A stretch of DNA of 64,000 nucleotides, taken from the NCBI GenBank assembly GCA_964486455.1, contig CAZAMP010000017.1, positions 1 to 64,000 of the forward strand, read 5' to 3'. The stretch's first letter is position 1. Every line of letters begins with the position of its first letter. This stretch comes from CAZAMP01 sp964486455 (GTDB lineage Bacteria; Eisenbacteria; RBG-16-71-46; CAZAMP01). Of this stretch, positions 18,101 to 26,631 are shown piece after piece. Under the pieces are notes generated by a model, which saw only the letters and a program-made list of their open reading frames with translations, was not told where the DNA came from and searched no databases. A program made the translations under genes and the position numbers.

Positions 18101-18642
18101 GCGCCGATCGTGTTGAAGCTGTAGAGCGCTCCGATGAGCGCCCCGCGCGAGCCGCGGAACGAGGCGACGTAGCGACTCAGGATTGGAAGCGTGCCGCCCA
18201 TGAGCGTGGTGGGGACAAGCAACACGACGAAGCTCGCTACAAACGGCAGCCACTTGGTGGCCGGTGACGGGACGAGCGCGTCGGGCGACGCCGCGGCGGC
18301 CTGAGCGATGGCCTGGAACGCGAGCGGCGCGAGAAGGGCGCAGATGCCGATGCCGCCCTCGAGGATCGCGTAGAGTCGAAGCGGCGAACCCCACCGATCG
18401 ACCCGTCCGCCGAAGTAGGCGCTTCCGATCGCGAGCCCCGCCATGAAGGCGCTCACGACGATCGATATCGCGTAGACGGTGCTCCCGAGACTGAGCGACA
18501 GCTCGCGCACCCAGAGAATCTGATAGACGAGAGAGGTGGCACCCGAAAGGAGGAAGAGCCCCAAGAGGGCCAGCCCCCGGCGCCATCCCAGGGAGTTTCT
18601 AGTCACGTGCGTGGTCCCCGATCTGACAGACCTAGGCGTCAA
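15133..18642 (-). CDS. Membrane/spermidine-synthase-like/TPR triple-domain protein
   Basis: A protein of 1169 residues. Residues about 20-480 carry some 12-14 hydrophobic helices resembling the MFS-like region fused to spermidine synthases. About 495-780 is an aminopropyltransferase-like Rossmann domain: LVLGFGVGISSEAF near 540 is the SAM-type glycine loop and DIIVLDANSGNLRN near 612 the following Asp strand. The spermidine-synthase catalytic Asp context is not clear, so it may not make polyamines. About 830-1169 is TPR-like (ENLARLSLIEMRRGLYDQA). The start is TTG 18642 with GAGGAA upstream; GTG 18606 is an alternative. A promoter is proposed at 18707-18735. Confidence 0.75.
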   Translation of the reverse strand: MTPRSVRSGTTHVTRNSLGWRRGLALLGLFLLSGATSLVYQILWVRELSLSLGSTVYAISIVVSAFMAGLAIGSAYFGGRVDRWGSPLRLYAILEGGIGICALLAPLAFQAIAQAAAASPDALVPSPATKWLPFVASFVVLLVPTTLMGGTLPILSRYVASFRGSRGALIGALYSFNTIGAIVGTALTGFVLIRLLGIRSATHLAAAGNMLILVIALILARIWPGDRVTEASEEEPAIEAEPARLLGAVTLVYFVNGLAGLAFELLWTRAIVLFTTNTIYAFTVILTTFLLGLGIGSSAMSTFVSRIRRPHALLGGLQCLIAIMAAITPFVLSRIGLGLFRWAEDAARPLGLAGEVVSAYAVAVLFMLPATLLMGASFPLVARIVAGATDRVGRAVGRVYALNTVGAVLGSLLSAFVLLPAIGVERSILVFALVCAASGLYLLIRVRARTWTGIGLVGVVVVIVLVALTPNHFRQMLEKSLDKELLFYREGIEATVGAYDSERAARPVLVINSTALDDRGVVHQLLAHLPALFHPDPKRALVLGFGVGISSEAFSAHGIETNDCVEISPAVLDAAPYFAEINGDIASRGDPNFTVYETDGRKLLLGNARPYDIIVLDANSGNLRNAGVGKLYTRDFFELCRSRLSPDGMVTLYVSPNGSLSEFKMVARTFMEVFPHTTLWIDRVFGQTSVLLGSQQPLSIDLDRYLERIDRPAVREDLALFDLDPPGALLSCFLMGEEVLSLFCADGDLNTDNHPVMEFYPLGMDVFAADDRPLSDSGFLLFRESLVDRLPLVSASDVAKQLHDYLASGDRATSALLESWIHGWFGNREHARSALNVAAAMHPESEALRSRMRYGRRHLEEARSAADTVASYENLARLSLIEMRRGLYDQAAVHFRRAIDTLEDQPTADPTVAPAALYAGAARCARELGRLGQAKEYLDLAEQTGADVTVERLEVELVDAAGDSARTVALLKEMLTASMKRVDIVKMRELLDSLNQRGASEAPLRLMEARCLEALGDVAGAYLVYEDVLASAPASDEARHARDRCAVELAARADVFRDAYGTRATGFIPSTFAGGRVSYHDLPVRQHDDPALWMELSQRYVQARRPVLAYRKARAARTFAPMNPDVYVAVGRAAAGVGNADVARTAFTRALKLDGSLQAARLALQQLGP

Positions 18643-18706
18643 CCCGCATTCCTCGCCTGCTCGCCACCGCGGTCGCGAACGCGCGGGCTAATGATCCAAG
18701 CGAATG

Positions 18707-18735
18707 AGTTTAGCGGGTCGACGGAGAAAGGTCAC
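18707..18735 (-). promoter_or_regulatory. Putative sigma-70-type promoter for the membrane/spermidine-synthase-like gene
   Basis: Minus strand: -35 GTGACC (18730-18735) and -10 TAAACT (18707-18712), 17 bases apart. It resembles the promoter at 3222-3250 (same -35). The leader would be about 60 bases. Confidence 0.45.
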
Positions 18736-18786
18736 GCCTGGAACCGGCGCCGAAGGCACGGTATCGGCACGAAGAGCGCGGCGCGC

Positions 18787-20490
18787 CTAGTACCTCCCCC
18801 GCACCGAGAAATGGACGCGGATCTCCTCGTAGGAAGCGATCTCTTCGGACGCCGCGAAATCGATCCCGACTAGCCCCACGCGACTGGCGATTCGGAGACC
18901 GACTCCCGCACCGAGCTTCCATCGATCCCCACCCGTTCCCAGACTGCGGGCGGGATCCAGATAGCCGACATCGAGAAAGAGGAACGCGCGAGACCCATCA
19001 TGACGGAGGTAGCGGCGCCCTTCGATGGAGAAGAGAGCGGCCCGGCCCGTCCGGAAACGCCTCTCTTCGTATCCACGAAGTGTCTCCGCTCCGCCGACTG
19101 CGTACAGGTCCTCCGCTCGAACGGCCTCGCCCTTCGCTTCGCGAAGATACCCGCGCATTCCGACGTGGATCGCGTGCCAGCGTCCCGCCAGCGGTATCTC
19201 CTCGACGAGCGCTTCCAGCGTCGTGACGGGCCGCTTCGTGACGAGACCCTCCCGTAGATAGTCTTTCTGGTCACCCCTCGTCGCGGTGAGGTCGATCTTC
19301 CCCCCCCGGCGTGGTACGAACGGATGGTCCCGGTTGTCCCAGAGGAATCCGAAGCGGCTGCTCCGGCGTGTGCTTCGGCGTGGGTCTCCGACGGGCGACA
19401 CCGATTCGTGCGACTGCCATCCCATCCGTACGCCCAGGCGATCCGTCAGCGAAAGCTCCAGCTCGCCGGTCCAATCGGTCCGCGTGAATGCCTCCCCCTC
19501 CTGCTCCTGCCGGAAGCCACCCGATGCGGCGAGTGGCCAGCCCATGATCCAAGGTTCACGGAAGGCAATCTGATAGAACGCCCGTCCGTGCCCGCGCCCC
19601 TCCCACACAACCTTGAATGCGCGCGCGGTCCCGAAGAGGTTCGTGATGGCAACGTCGACGAGACCGGTGACTTCCTTGCCCTGTCCACCCACCCCGACCA
19701 CACCGTGGACCAGCGTGGACGGCGCCTCTTCCACGGTCAACGCGTATACCCCGGTCTTTCCGTCGGGAAGGACACGCAACGCCACATCCCCCACCTGCGA
19801 AAAGAGACCGCTTCGAAGCAGCCGAAGTCGAATGTCGTCACGCTGTCGCTCGCGATAGCGCTCCCCCCGCCCGAAGCCGGCGATCTTCTCGGCCGTCGCC
19901 GGTCGCGTGACCTTGAGACCGCCAATGTTGAGCGAATCCATCACGACGATCGGACCGGGGGTCACCTGCACACGGTAGGCGAGGCGCCCGCCGTCGCGCG
20001 CGAAGTCGATCGCCCGCACCTCGGCGAACGGATGGCCCGCTTCTGCGAGGCTCACCGCCACGCGCTCGAGCCCGCGCTCGAGATCGTGCGCCTGCAGCGG
20101 CCCTCCTCCGACGATCGCAATCGCATCGCCAACGGTGGATCGGAGCTCCGCCGGGGCCCCGACGATCGCCGGCGTCGAAGCGGTGACCCGTCGACCCGCG
20201 CGGACGTCCACGATCACGCCCTCATCAGCACGTGCCAACTCGATGACGGCATCGAGATACCCATCGCTGACGAGTCGCTCGACGAGTCGTGGCATTGCAG
20301 CGGCGATCTCCGCCTCCGTTGCGGTCCGGGTGTGGGCAATGCCGAGAATCCGGTCGAGCTCGCCGTCCGCGTACGGATAATCACCCTGATAGACGATCTC
20401 CTCGGCGAACGATCCGGAGACTCCGCCCGCAACGCTGAAGAGAAGAACCAGCGCCCCGAGAAGGGCGCCTTTTGGCTGAAGAGACCGCAT
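18787..20490 (-). CDS. Omp85/BamA-superfamily outer-membrane protein (POTRA plus barrel)
   Basis: A protein of 567 residues with a signal peptide (1-29, ending SFAEE). About 30-250 hold POTRA-like repeats, including MDSLNIGGLKVTRPATAEKI. The rest is a beta barrel with the Omp85 loop motif LRGYEERRF near residue 472 and a C-terminal HFSVRGRY that ends in an aromatic residue, as expected for insertion by the Bam complex. Omp85 proteins assemble or secrete other outer-membrane proteins. At 567 residues it is shorter than BamA (about 800) and closer to TamA or two-partner transporters. The ATG overlaps the upstream barrel's stop by one base (TGATG), so it is translationally coupled to it. Confidence 0.8.
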   Translation of the reverse strand: MRSLQPKGALLGALVLLFSVAGGVSGSFAEEIVYQGDYPYADGELDRILGIAHTRTATEAEIAAAMPRLVERLVSDGYLDAVIELARADEGVIVDVRAGRRVTASTPAIVGAPAELRSTVGDAIAIVGGGPLQAHDLERGLERVAVSLAEAGHPFAEVRAIDFARDGGRLAYRVQVTPGPIVVMDSLNIGGLKVTRPATAEKIAGFGRGERYRERQRDDIRLRLLRSGLFSQVGDVALRVLPDGKTGVYALTVEEAPSTLVHGVVGVGGQGKEVTGLVDVAITNLFGTARAFKVVWEGRGHGRAFYQIAFREPWIMGWPLAASGGFRQEQEGEAFTRTDWTGELELSLTDRLGVRMGWQSHESVSPVGDPRRSTRRSSRFGFLWDNRDHPFVPRRGGKIDLTATRGDQKDYLREGLVTKRPVTTLEALVEEIPLAGRWHAIHVGMRGYLREAKGEAVRAEDLYAVGGAETLRGYEERRFRTGRAALFSIEGRRYLRHDGSRAFLFLDVGYLDPARSLGTGGDRWKLGAGVGLRIASRVGLVGIDFAASEEIASYEEIRVHFSVRGRY

Positions 20491-23400
20491 CAGAAGTAGG
20501 CCCTCAATTCCATTCGCCCGTCGTAGAGTGTCTCACCCCCTCGCGGGCGCGATGCCTGAAGCGTTCCCGCCACAGTCATGGTCTCGCGCATGCGGTAGTC
20601 GGCGACCAGCGACCACTCGACCCCGCTGGCCTGACCGATCCCGAATCCGAAAACCGGACGTCGCCTGCTGAGCGGCGTCCGAACGTCCACCCATCGAAGT
20701 CGTCCTTCGATGCGACCCAAGCGGCCCGGCGCCCACGTGAGCCGGGGAGAGAGCTCCACGCGCGTTTCGATCTCGTCATCGCCGGTTCGCTCCGTTCGAC
20801 CCGTGACTCCCTCCATCGACATCGTCCAGGGTGGCGACGGCTGAAAGATGACCTCGCCCGTCGCGTCGCGACTGGAATACTCCTCCGCCTCCCGGGCGTA
20901 CTCGGGATCGAGTCGTTCGACGACGTCTCGCGTCTCTTCGGCGGTGCCCTCCAGAATCACGGTCCATCGCGACCGCGGCGTGCTTCGGACCCGCAGCGCG
21001 ACGACGTCCTCTTCCCGCCGATCCCGAACGTTGGCGAAGCGCCCGTCCACGTGCCGAAACCGCTCCCACCGAACGCCGGGCGACACGCGCGCCGAGGGGA
21101 ACATCGAGAGTTCTTGACGAAGTGTGAGCGCACCCTCGACGGTGCTTCGACTCGTCGAGTAGAGCGACGCATCGAACGGGTTGAGGAGCCGCTCGAACGC
21201 TAACCGGGAGGCCTGCCGAAGCCGACCGAACGTCGTGGCCCGGACCAGCCGCCAGAACGCCGGCGCCGTCGCTTCCGAACGCCCAAGAAGGTTGGCGCGA
21301 AACGAGAGGTCCATCCGGGACAGCAACTCCGTCTCGCCCGACTGCACGATGTCGACGTCATAGTCCCCCGTCCCGACGAAAACCCCCAGGCTGTCGTAGT
21401 TCCCGCGCCCGTCACCCACGAAGGTGATCTCCTTCTCGCGGGGAAGAACGGCCTCCGTTGTGACTTGATAGTCCACGATCAGGCGGAGCGCTCCCGCGGC
21501 CGGAAGCGCCTCCAGGTTGAGGCGGGCGAGATCGGTCTCGCGCGAATCGCCCACGGTCTCGGACTCCAGGTTCCGCAGGCGATACACCGCCGAACCGAGG
21601 ATGCCGCGCCACCGGCTGAGTTCGAGGCGGGCGCCGCGATCTCGGGTCGTGGACGACCGGTGCCAATCTCCGCGGCTCTCATCGTCGCGGCTGTCGTCGA
21701 CGCGATGCTCGAAATCGGCGTGGAGCGCCAGCGGGCCATGAGGCCTCAGCGCGGTCTCGATCATCCATGACTCAAATCGGTTTCCGCTGATGAGGGAATC
21801 CCCGGTCGCCCGCGTCAGCTCGTGACGGTGGCGCAGCGTTGGGTGCACAATGCCGAATGCACCGCTCACGACCCCCGCGCGGACCTCACGATAGCCGGTG
21901 ATCGCGTCGGTCGGACGCTCACTCCATGTACGCTCCAGGCTGAGACGGGTCGTGACGCGACCACCGCGTTGGTAGCGTGCCGCCGCGCGGTCGGCGCTGA
22001 ACATCGCTCCGCTCCGAAGACGCCCGGTCTCGATCGAGAGCTCGCCGCCGTCTCCAGGCCGCAGCGTCACACCCACGAGACCGCGATCGTCGCCCGCGTC
22101 GAGGCCGGACGGGTCGTATCCCCAGCTGAGGAAGTCGAATGACTCGTTGATCCGGGAGAGCGGCACGAAATCGGCATCCACGGATCGCCAGCGGCCGAAG
22201 AGCTCGACGCCGCCGGCGCCGGACGCCCACGTCATGCCGCGAAGCGCCATCTCCCCGCGCCCCGCTATGCCTTCATTGTCTGAATCATCTCGGGATGAGA
22301 ACGTGTTCCGATCGAGCGCGCTCACGGCCAGCTCGCCCGACAGCGTAAGACGCTCACTGTCGAGATCGAACTGGACATCGCTGATCGTGTGGCTTTCGGG
22401 CCGCGACAGGCTGCGGCCCGGCTCGAAGTCGCCGATCCCGCTTCCGACGAAGATGTATGCGACGGATCCGTCGGAGAGCGTGGAATCGCGGTAGGCTCCG
22501 AGACCGCTTCCGACACGGATGAATGAGACGCGCCAGTCGCCGATTCCCATGCCGACCCAGTCGAAGTGCGCGGGCGCGAGGCTGTCCGCGGCCACCTTCA
22601 CGTAGTCACCGTTGCCGGCGCCGACGTTCGTCGCCGCGAATGTCTCGCCAATGGGATCGTCATCGCCGACGGACTCGAGAATCTCGCGTTCCTCGTCGTC
22701 GATGCTGAATCCGCGGGGCGCCGTCCGATCGTCCTGTTCGGCGAAGAATATCGCCCGCGTGCGCCAGAGCCCGCTCGGGTCCTCATAGCCGGCCTCACCT
22801 CCCAGAAACTGGCGGCGGTACTCCTCGTTCTGAACCTCGACGTCCACGGTGATACGGCTGTCGAAACTGATGGGCCGCCGCGGTGTGAAAGAGATCTCCC
22901 CGACCGCATAGTCGATGGTGTAGTCGCGATCCTGGCCCCGTCGAAGTTTCTCGCCGTCCAGATACACCTCTTCGCTTCCGGGCACCACGCCGAGCGTGGC
23001 GCCTCCCACCGCGTCCGCGAGTCGATACGGCCCCTGCTTGCCTTCGACACCGAAGAACTCGGCGGTTCGGTACATTCCTCTCGCGTTCGCGGCAAGTCCG
23101 CCCAGCCGGAGTCGGCCCTCCGGCCGTTTCACCCATACGCCTTCGAGCTGACGCTCATACCTCGCGAACTGGCCGGTCGGCTGGCTCACGGCGATGTCGC
23201 CGAATGTGGCTTCGACCTCCGGCGACGTGACGCGAATGAATACCTTGTCCAGCTCCTCGAGCTCGCTCGAGGTGCCTTCGGGTGTGACGGGTGAATCCCG
23301 ATCGCTCAACACTGCTTCGAGATCGACATTTCGAGAAAGCCGCCCACGCACGGAGAGATCGAGTCCCTGCCTCAGCACCGCGTCCCTGTTCGATCCCAGT

Positions 23401-23861
23401 TCCACGACGAACGTCTTGCTGCCGCCGACGATCAGCTTCCCGCCGGCGTCGGCGCCATCGTCGAACGCCTCCGGAATCTCGGGTGTCGCTTCCGCATCGA
23501 GCGGCATGGGTCGGTGAAGCTGGTATTGGAGGCGCGCCGTGATGGGAAGGTAGCGATAATGGACAACCAAGCGGGCGCTCTCGGGTGACGCGGTGAAGAA
23601 CTCGAGACACCCCTCATCCGCGTCGACGCGATAGTGCGTACCTTCCAGGAGCGATACGCCGTTGCGTGTGACGGCCGCGGTTCCAAGCAAGAGCGGCGAG
23701 TGACGGAGACAGATCCGCCGCTGTCCCGGACCGACGCTCAACGTATCGGTGCCCCGGCCGGGCGCGAAACGGAGGATCGTCCCGTCTCCGGCCTCCTCGC
23801 CCGCCTGTGAGAGCCCGGCCGCCAGGAGACAGAGACCGAGCAGAATCGAGGCCCGGACCAT
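20490..23861 (-). CDS. Large outer-membrane beta-barrel protein with DYxIDY-type repeat; SprA-like in parts
   Basis: A protein of 1123 residues with a signal peptide (1-20, ending SQAG). The N-terminal part contains two copies of a beta-hairpin motif (NGVSLLEGTHYRVDADEG and DGEKLRRGQDRDYTIDYAVG). A segment reading VELGSNRDAVLRQGLDLSV and LEELDKVFIRVTS follows. The second half is a long run of alternating polar/aromatic residues, ending in RMELRAYF with a terminal Phe. The features are shared with large barrels of FCB-type bacteria and are reminiscent of SprA, the T9SS translocon, but SprA is about twice as long. The role is therefore inferred from context. Its ATG overlaps the lipoprotein gene stop by one base; GGAGG sits seven bases upstream. 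Confidence 0.7.
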   Translation of the reverse strand: MVRASILLGLCLLAAGLSQAGEEAGDGTILRFAPGRGTDTLSVGPGQRRICLRHSPLLLGTAAVTRNGVSLLEGTHYRVDADEGCLEFFTASPESARLVVHYRYLPITARLQYQLHRPMPLDAEATPEIPEAFDDGADAGGKLIVGGSKTFVVELGSNRDAVLRQGLDLSVRGRLSRNVDLEAVLSDRDSPVTPEGTSSELEELDKVFIRVTSPEVEATFGDIAVSQPTGQFARYERQLEGVWVKRPEGRLRLGGLAANARGMYRTAEFFGVEGKQGPYRLADAVGGATLGVVPGSEEVYLDGEKLRRGQDRDYTIDYAVGEISFTPRRPISFDSRITVDVEVQNEEYRRQFLGGEAGYEDPSGLWRTRAIFFAEQDDRTAPRGFSIDDEEREILESVGDDDPIGETFAATNVGAGNGDYVKVAADSLAPAHFDWVGMGIGDWRVSFIRVGSGLGAYRDSTLSDGSVAYIFVGSGIGDFEPGRSLSRPESHTISDVQFDLDSERLTLSGELAVSALDRNTFSSRDDSDNEGIAGRGEMALRGMTWASGAGGVELFGRWRSVDADFVPLSRINESFDFLSWGYDPSGLDAGDDRGLVGVTLRPGDGGELSIETGRLRSGAMFSADRAAARYQRGGRVTTRLSLERTWSERPTDAITGYREVRAGVVSGAFGIVHPTLRHRHELTRATGDSLISGNRFESWMIETALRPHGPLALHADFEHRVDDSRDDESRGDWHRSSTTRDRGARLELSRWRGILGSAVYRLRNLESETVGDSRETDLARLNLEALPAAGALRLIVDYQVTTEAVLPREKEITFVGDGRGNYDSLGVFVGTGDYDVDIVQSGETELLSRMDLSFRANLLGRSEATAPAFWRLVRATTFGRLRQASRLAFERLLNPFDASLYSTSRSTVEGALTLRQELSMFPSARVSPGVRWERFRHVDGRFANVRDRREEDVVALRVRSTPRSRWTVILEGTAEETRDVVERLDPEYAREAEEYSSRDATGEVIFQPSPPWTMSMEGVTGRTERTGDDEIETRVELSPRLTWAPGRLGRIEGRLRWVDVRTPLSRRRPVFGFGIGQASGVEWSLVADYRMRETMTVAGTLQASRPRGGETLYDGRMELRAYF

Positions 23862-24856
23862 CAGAATCCCTCCGGGTCCACCGCCACGATGCGCGCGAGA
23901 TCGCGCTGGAGCAGGAACGCTCTCCCCGCTGGATGAACGGCCATCTCGTTCACGACCCCGGTTACCCCTTCGAAGAGCGTCTCGCCGTCCGGGCGAATCG
24001 CGGCCGTGACGCCACCGTCATCCGCAACGAGCAGCGTGCCGTCCCCGAACGGTCGCACCGCCGAGGGGATCCGAGCGGCGGCGCCGGGCGGAGCGGGCAG
24101 ATCGACGATGCGCACGAACGCGCCGAACCCGTCGAATAGCTGGATTCGGCCGTTCCCCGTGTCCGCAACGTATACGAGTCCCGCTTCGTCCGTCGCGAGC
24201 GCGGTGGGACGGCGAAGCTGTCCCGCACCGGCGCCGAACCCGCCGAAGGTCATCACGAACCGACCGGCGGGATCAAAGACGAGCAGTCGGTGACCATCGC
24301 GATCGCTGATGAAGAGCTGTCCGCTCTTGTCCACGGCGAAACCGGCGGGTTCGAAGAAGCCGATGCGATCGACCAGAGACGCGTCGTCCAGGTCGAGGGC
24401 CACACCCCGGAATTGACCGCGGAGATCGAATCGGAGGATGACGCGCTCCGAGGGATCGAGAAGCAGAAGCGACAGTCCCGAGATCCCGAGCGACTGCGGT
24501 CTGAAGAACGGGAGATCGGACGTGCCGGAAACGGGCCAGCGATCAAGCGCGTTTCCCGCTACGTCGAACACGTGAAGATCCGGCCCCTCGGCGTCAAGAA
24601 CGATGAGGCGGCCGGTCGGGTCCACTTCGATATCGAGCGGCACGGAGAGCCCCGCCGTCTCGTCCAGCGTGAACGCCGGCGTTACCTCATGAAAGATCGC
24701 TTGCGGAACGGAGGCTACGCGGGTGGTGAGCTGCTGCCGGGGCATCGACGAGCAACCCAGCGAGGCGCAGATCAAGGCAGTCGCCAGAATCAGAAAACCC
24801 GGCCGGGCCGCGCCGATCGGCCGCCGGGTCACGATGAACGCCCGCATCGGGTCCAT
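23861..24856 (-). CDS. Six-bladed beta-propeller (NHL-type) lipoprotein
   Basis: A protein of 331 residues. A lipobox (ASLGC, Cys35 lipidated) follows a hydrophobic stretch; the ATG at 24847 is an alternative start. The rest is an NHL/6-bladed propeller (VPLDIEVDPTGRLIVLD, EPAGFAVDKSGQLFISDRDGH, RRPTALATDEAGLVYVADTGN). Propeller lipoproteins often serve as binding partners. It lies in the PorV-to-Omp85 gene string, six bases after the second DUF5683-like gene and overlapping the large barrel by one base, so it may work on the surface with that barrel. Confidence 0.75.
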   Translation of the reverse strand: MDPMRAFIVTRRPIGAARPGFLILATALICASLGCSSMPRQQLTTRVASVPQAIFHEVTPAFTLDETAGLSVPLDIEVDPTGRLIVLDAEGPDLHVFDVAGNALDRWPVSGTSDLPFFRPQSLGISGLSLLLLDPSERVILRFDLRGQFRGVALDLDDASLVDRIGFFEPAGFAVDKSGQLFISDRDGHRLLVFDPAGRFVMTFGGFGAGAGQLRRPTALATDEAGLVYVADTGNGRIQLFDGFGAFVRIVDLPAPPGAAARIPSAVRPFGDGTLLVADDGGVTAAIRPDGETLFEGVTGVVNEMAVHPAGRAFLLQRDLARIVAVDPEGF

Positions 24857-24862
24857 CGTCGA

Positions 24863-25624
24863 TCAGAAGGTCGTTCGCCAGGCCACGAACGGAGTGATCC
24901 CGCCGGAATCGTTCGGCCGAAACGTGAGGTTGAGTGACGACGCCGGCGTGTTCTTCACGCTCCGGGCGACATGGACAACGCTTAGCGCGCGATTGAGGAG
25001 CGCGGACGCGGCGATGAATTCGGCGCGCTGGAAAGACCGGTTCGAGTCGGCGCGAATATCTCCGTATCGAAGACGCCGTTCGTCGGTCTGCCACTCCCAA
25101 TGGGCTTCCACGGGATAGAGATCCCCTTCCTGGCTCCGGATCGCGACAACCCGATAGTCTTCGTAGGTCGGGTAGCGACCAAGGTTGGTGTAGTACGACT
25201 CGTCCCAGCCGGTGGCCTTATCGACGCCGGCCCAGACTTCCGCGAACTCCTCGTAGCGGTCCTCCCGAAGATTGCCCTGGATTCTCTGCCACGCGAAGCC
25301 GGACCAGATCGCCGCCTCCGTCCCGAAGAAGAGATAAGCCCATCCTCGATTTCCCGCGTAAAACTCCCCCAAGCCGGGAACCAAAAGGGAGAGGAGCATC
25401 GCCTTGACACGCCGGTTCCCACCGCGGCCGGCCACCCGACCGTCGTCGGTCTGGTGCGCCGGATCGGCTCCGATGCCATCGAGTTGATTCGCGAGTAGCG
25501 CGTCGACCCCGACCGCGCGCTCGGAATCGAATACGCTCGTTGCATGGACGTCCGGCGGGGCGACGAGCATGAGCGCTCCGCCCAGCAACCCACCCACGAT
25601 CGATCGAATCGCCACACGCGTCAT
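24863..25624 (-). CDS. DUF5683-like secreted/membrane protein, paralogue 2
   Basis: A protein of 253 residues with a signal peptide (about 1-29, ending VHA). The conserved core LVPGLGEFYAGNRGWAYLFF, followed by EAAIWSGFAWQRIQG, resembles the DUF5683 motif. The middle is rich in Tyr/Asp, and a second hydrophobic helix-like piece (AEFIAASALLNRALSVVHV) precedes a short C-terminal strand ending in Phe. It is clearly paralogous to the gene upstream. Its ATG overlaps that gene by one base. The function is unknown; its position suggests a role in the secretion block. Confidence 0.65.
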   Translation of the reverse strand: MTRVAIRSIVGGLLGGALMLVAPPDVHATSVFDSERAVGVDALLANQLDGIGADPAHQTDDGRVAGRGGNRRVKAMLLSLLVPGLGEFYAGNRGWAYLFFGTEAAIWSGFAWQRIQGNLREDRYEEFAEVWAGVDKATGWDESYYTNLGRYPTYEDYRVVAIRSQEGDLYPVEAHWEWQTDERRLRYGDIRADSNRSFQRAEFIAASALLNRALSVVHVARSVKNTPASSLNLTFRPNDSGGITPFVAWRTTF

Positions 25625-26541
25625 CAGAAGCGTCTCCTCACGAGCAGCTGCGCTCGCATTCCCCCGTCGGCGTCCGGCCGAATGTCCCAGTCGATCTGTG
25701 TGGCCGGTTGTACCTGACGATTGTGACCCTTGGCGACGAAAAACGCATGGATACCGCTCGCCAGATGGTTGAGCAGAATAACCTGTGACATGGTCCGGGC
25801 GCGCCCGAGAAGATCGTTCGCTTCATCCCGCATCGACACATAAGTGGTGCGGAAGGACGCCTGCATCCATCCGCAGTCGTAGCGGTCGTACTTTCCGATG
25901 TCCTCGAAGAACTCGTGGCGGTTATCGTGCCAGAAGTGGACGAGCAGGCTGTCCGCTTCATCCCACGGCATGCCCTCCTGACACCCGCCAGGCAGCCCTC
26001 GCTGTGTGCGCCACCGCGTCCACGACCAGTGGCCCTCGTCGGGGTCCGGCGTCCACTCGTACTCGTCGTCCGGCGTGTATTTCAGATCCCCCCGCCAGGC
26101 GTAGTCCTCGTACTCATCTATCTTGTCATTGCCGTCCTTGTTCCACGTGTACTTGAGAAGCCAGCTGGCCACCTCGGCCCCGGCATAGAGGAACGACGTC
26201 AGCCCCGGTCCCTTGACGTAGACATGCCCGGCGCCCGGCACCGCCGCGCCCAACGCCATCGCAACCCATGGGTTCTTCTTTCGAAGGGGCTTTTGCTCGC
26301 GCTGAGCGGCAGCCTTTCGCTTCTCTTCTTCATCTTCCTCGATGACTCGCTGCGCGAAGAGTCCACTGCCGAAGAGGGACGGAGGCGTGAGGAGTGGAGA
26401 AGCAGCCGCTTCGTCCGGCGGGGTGAGCCGCACGCTCGGGGGCGCGAACGCCGACCGATGCGTCCCCGCATTCGCCGGAAAGGCGTTCAGCGCAAAAAAG
26501 GAGGCACCAATACAAAGGACTACGGGGACCCGCCGCATCAT
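25624..26541 (-). CDS. DUF5683-like secreted/membrane protein, paralogue 1
   Basis: A protein of 305 residues with a signal peptide (about 1-25, ending ANA). A charged linker (EEDEEEKRKAAAQREQ) leads to AVPGAGHVYVKGPGLTSFLYAGAE, the DUF5683-like core. A Tyr/Trp/Asp-rich middle has repeated acidic-aromatic residues, and a final part reads VILLNHLASGIHAFFVAKG. It is paralogous to the following gene. The ATG has GGGAG upstream. It lies 90 bases after the PorV-like gene; a GC-rich inverted repeat sits in that gap, possibly attenuating expression of the downstream genes. Confidence 0.65.
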   Translation of the reverse strand: MMRRVPVVLCIGASFFALNAFPANAGTHRSAFAPPSVRLTPPDEAAASPLLTPPSLFGSGLFAQRVIEEDEEEKRKAAAQREQKPLRKKNPWVAMALGAAVPGAGHVYVKGPGLTSFLYAGAEVASWLLKYTWNKDGNDKIDEYEDYAWRGDLKYTPDDEYEWTPDPDEGHWSWTRWRTQRGLPGGCQEGMPWDEADSLLVHFWHDNRHEFFEDIGKYDRYDCGWMQASFRTTYVSMRDEANDLLGRARTMSQVILLNHLASGIHAFFVAKGHNRQVQPATQIDWDIRPDADGGMRAQLLVRRRF

Positions 26542-26631
26542 AGAACTCCCAAACCGGAGGGGATACCCTCCTCCCGGAGGGGTTGTCGGTGGAAACGCCC
26601 GCTCCGAAATGGGTCGTGGTTCAGCCCACCT

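Noticed and set aside
19324..20499. Plus-strand frame opposite the Omp85 gene
   Set aside because: Entirely within a supported gene; no ribosome binding site or motif.
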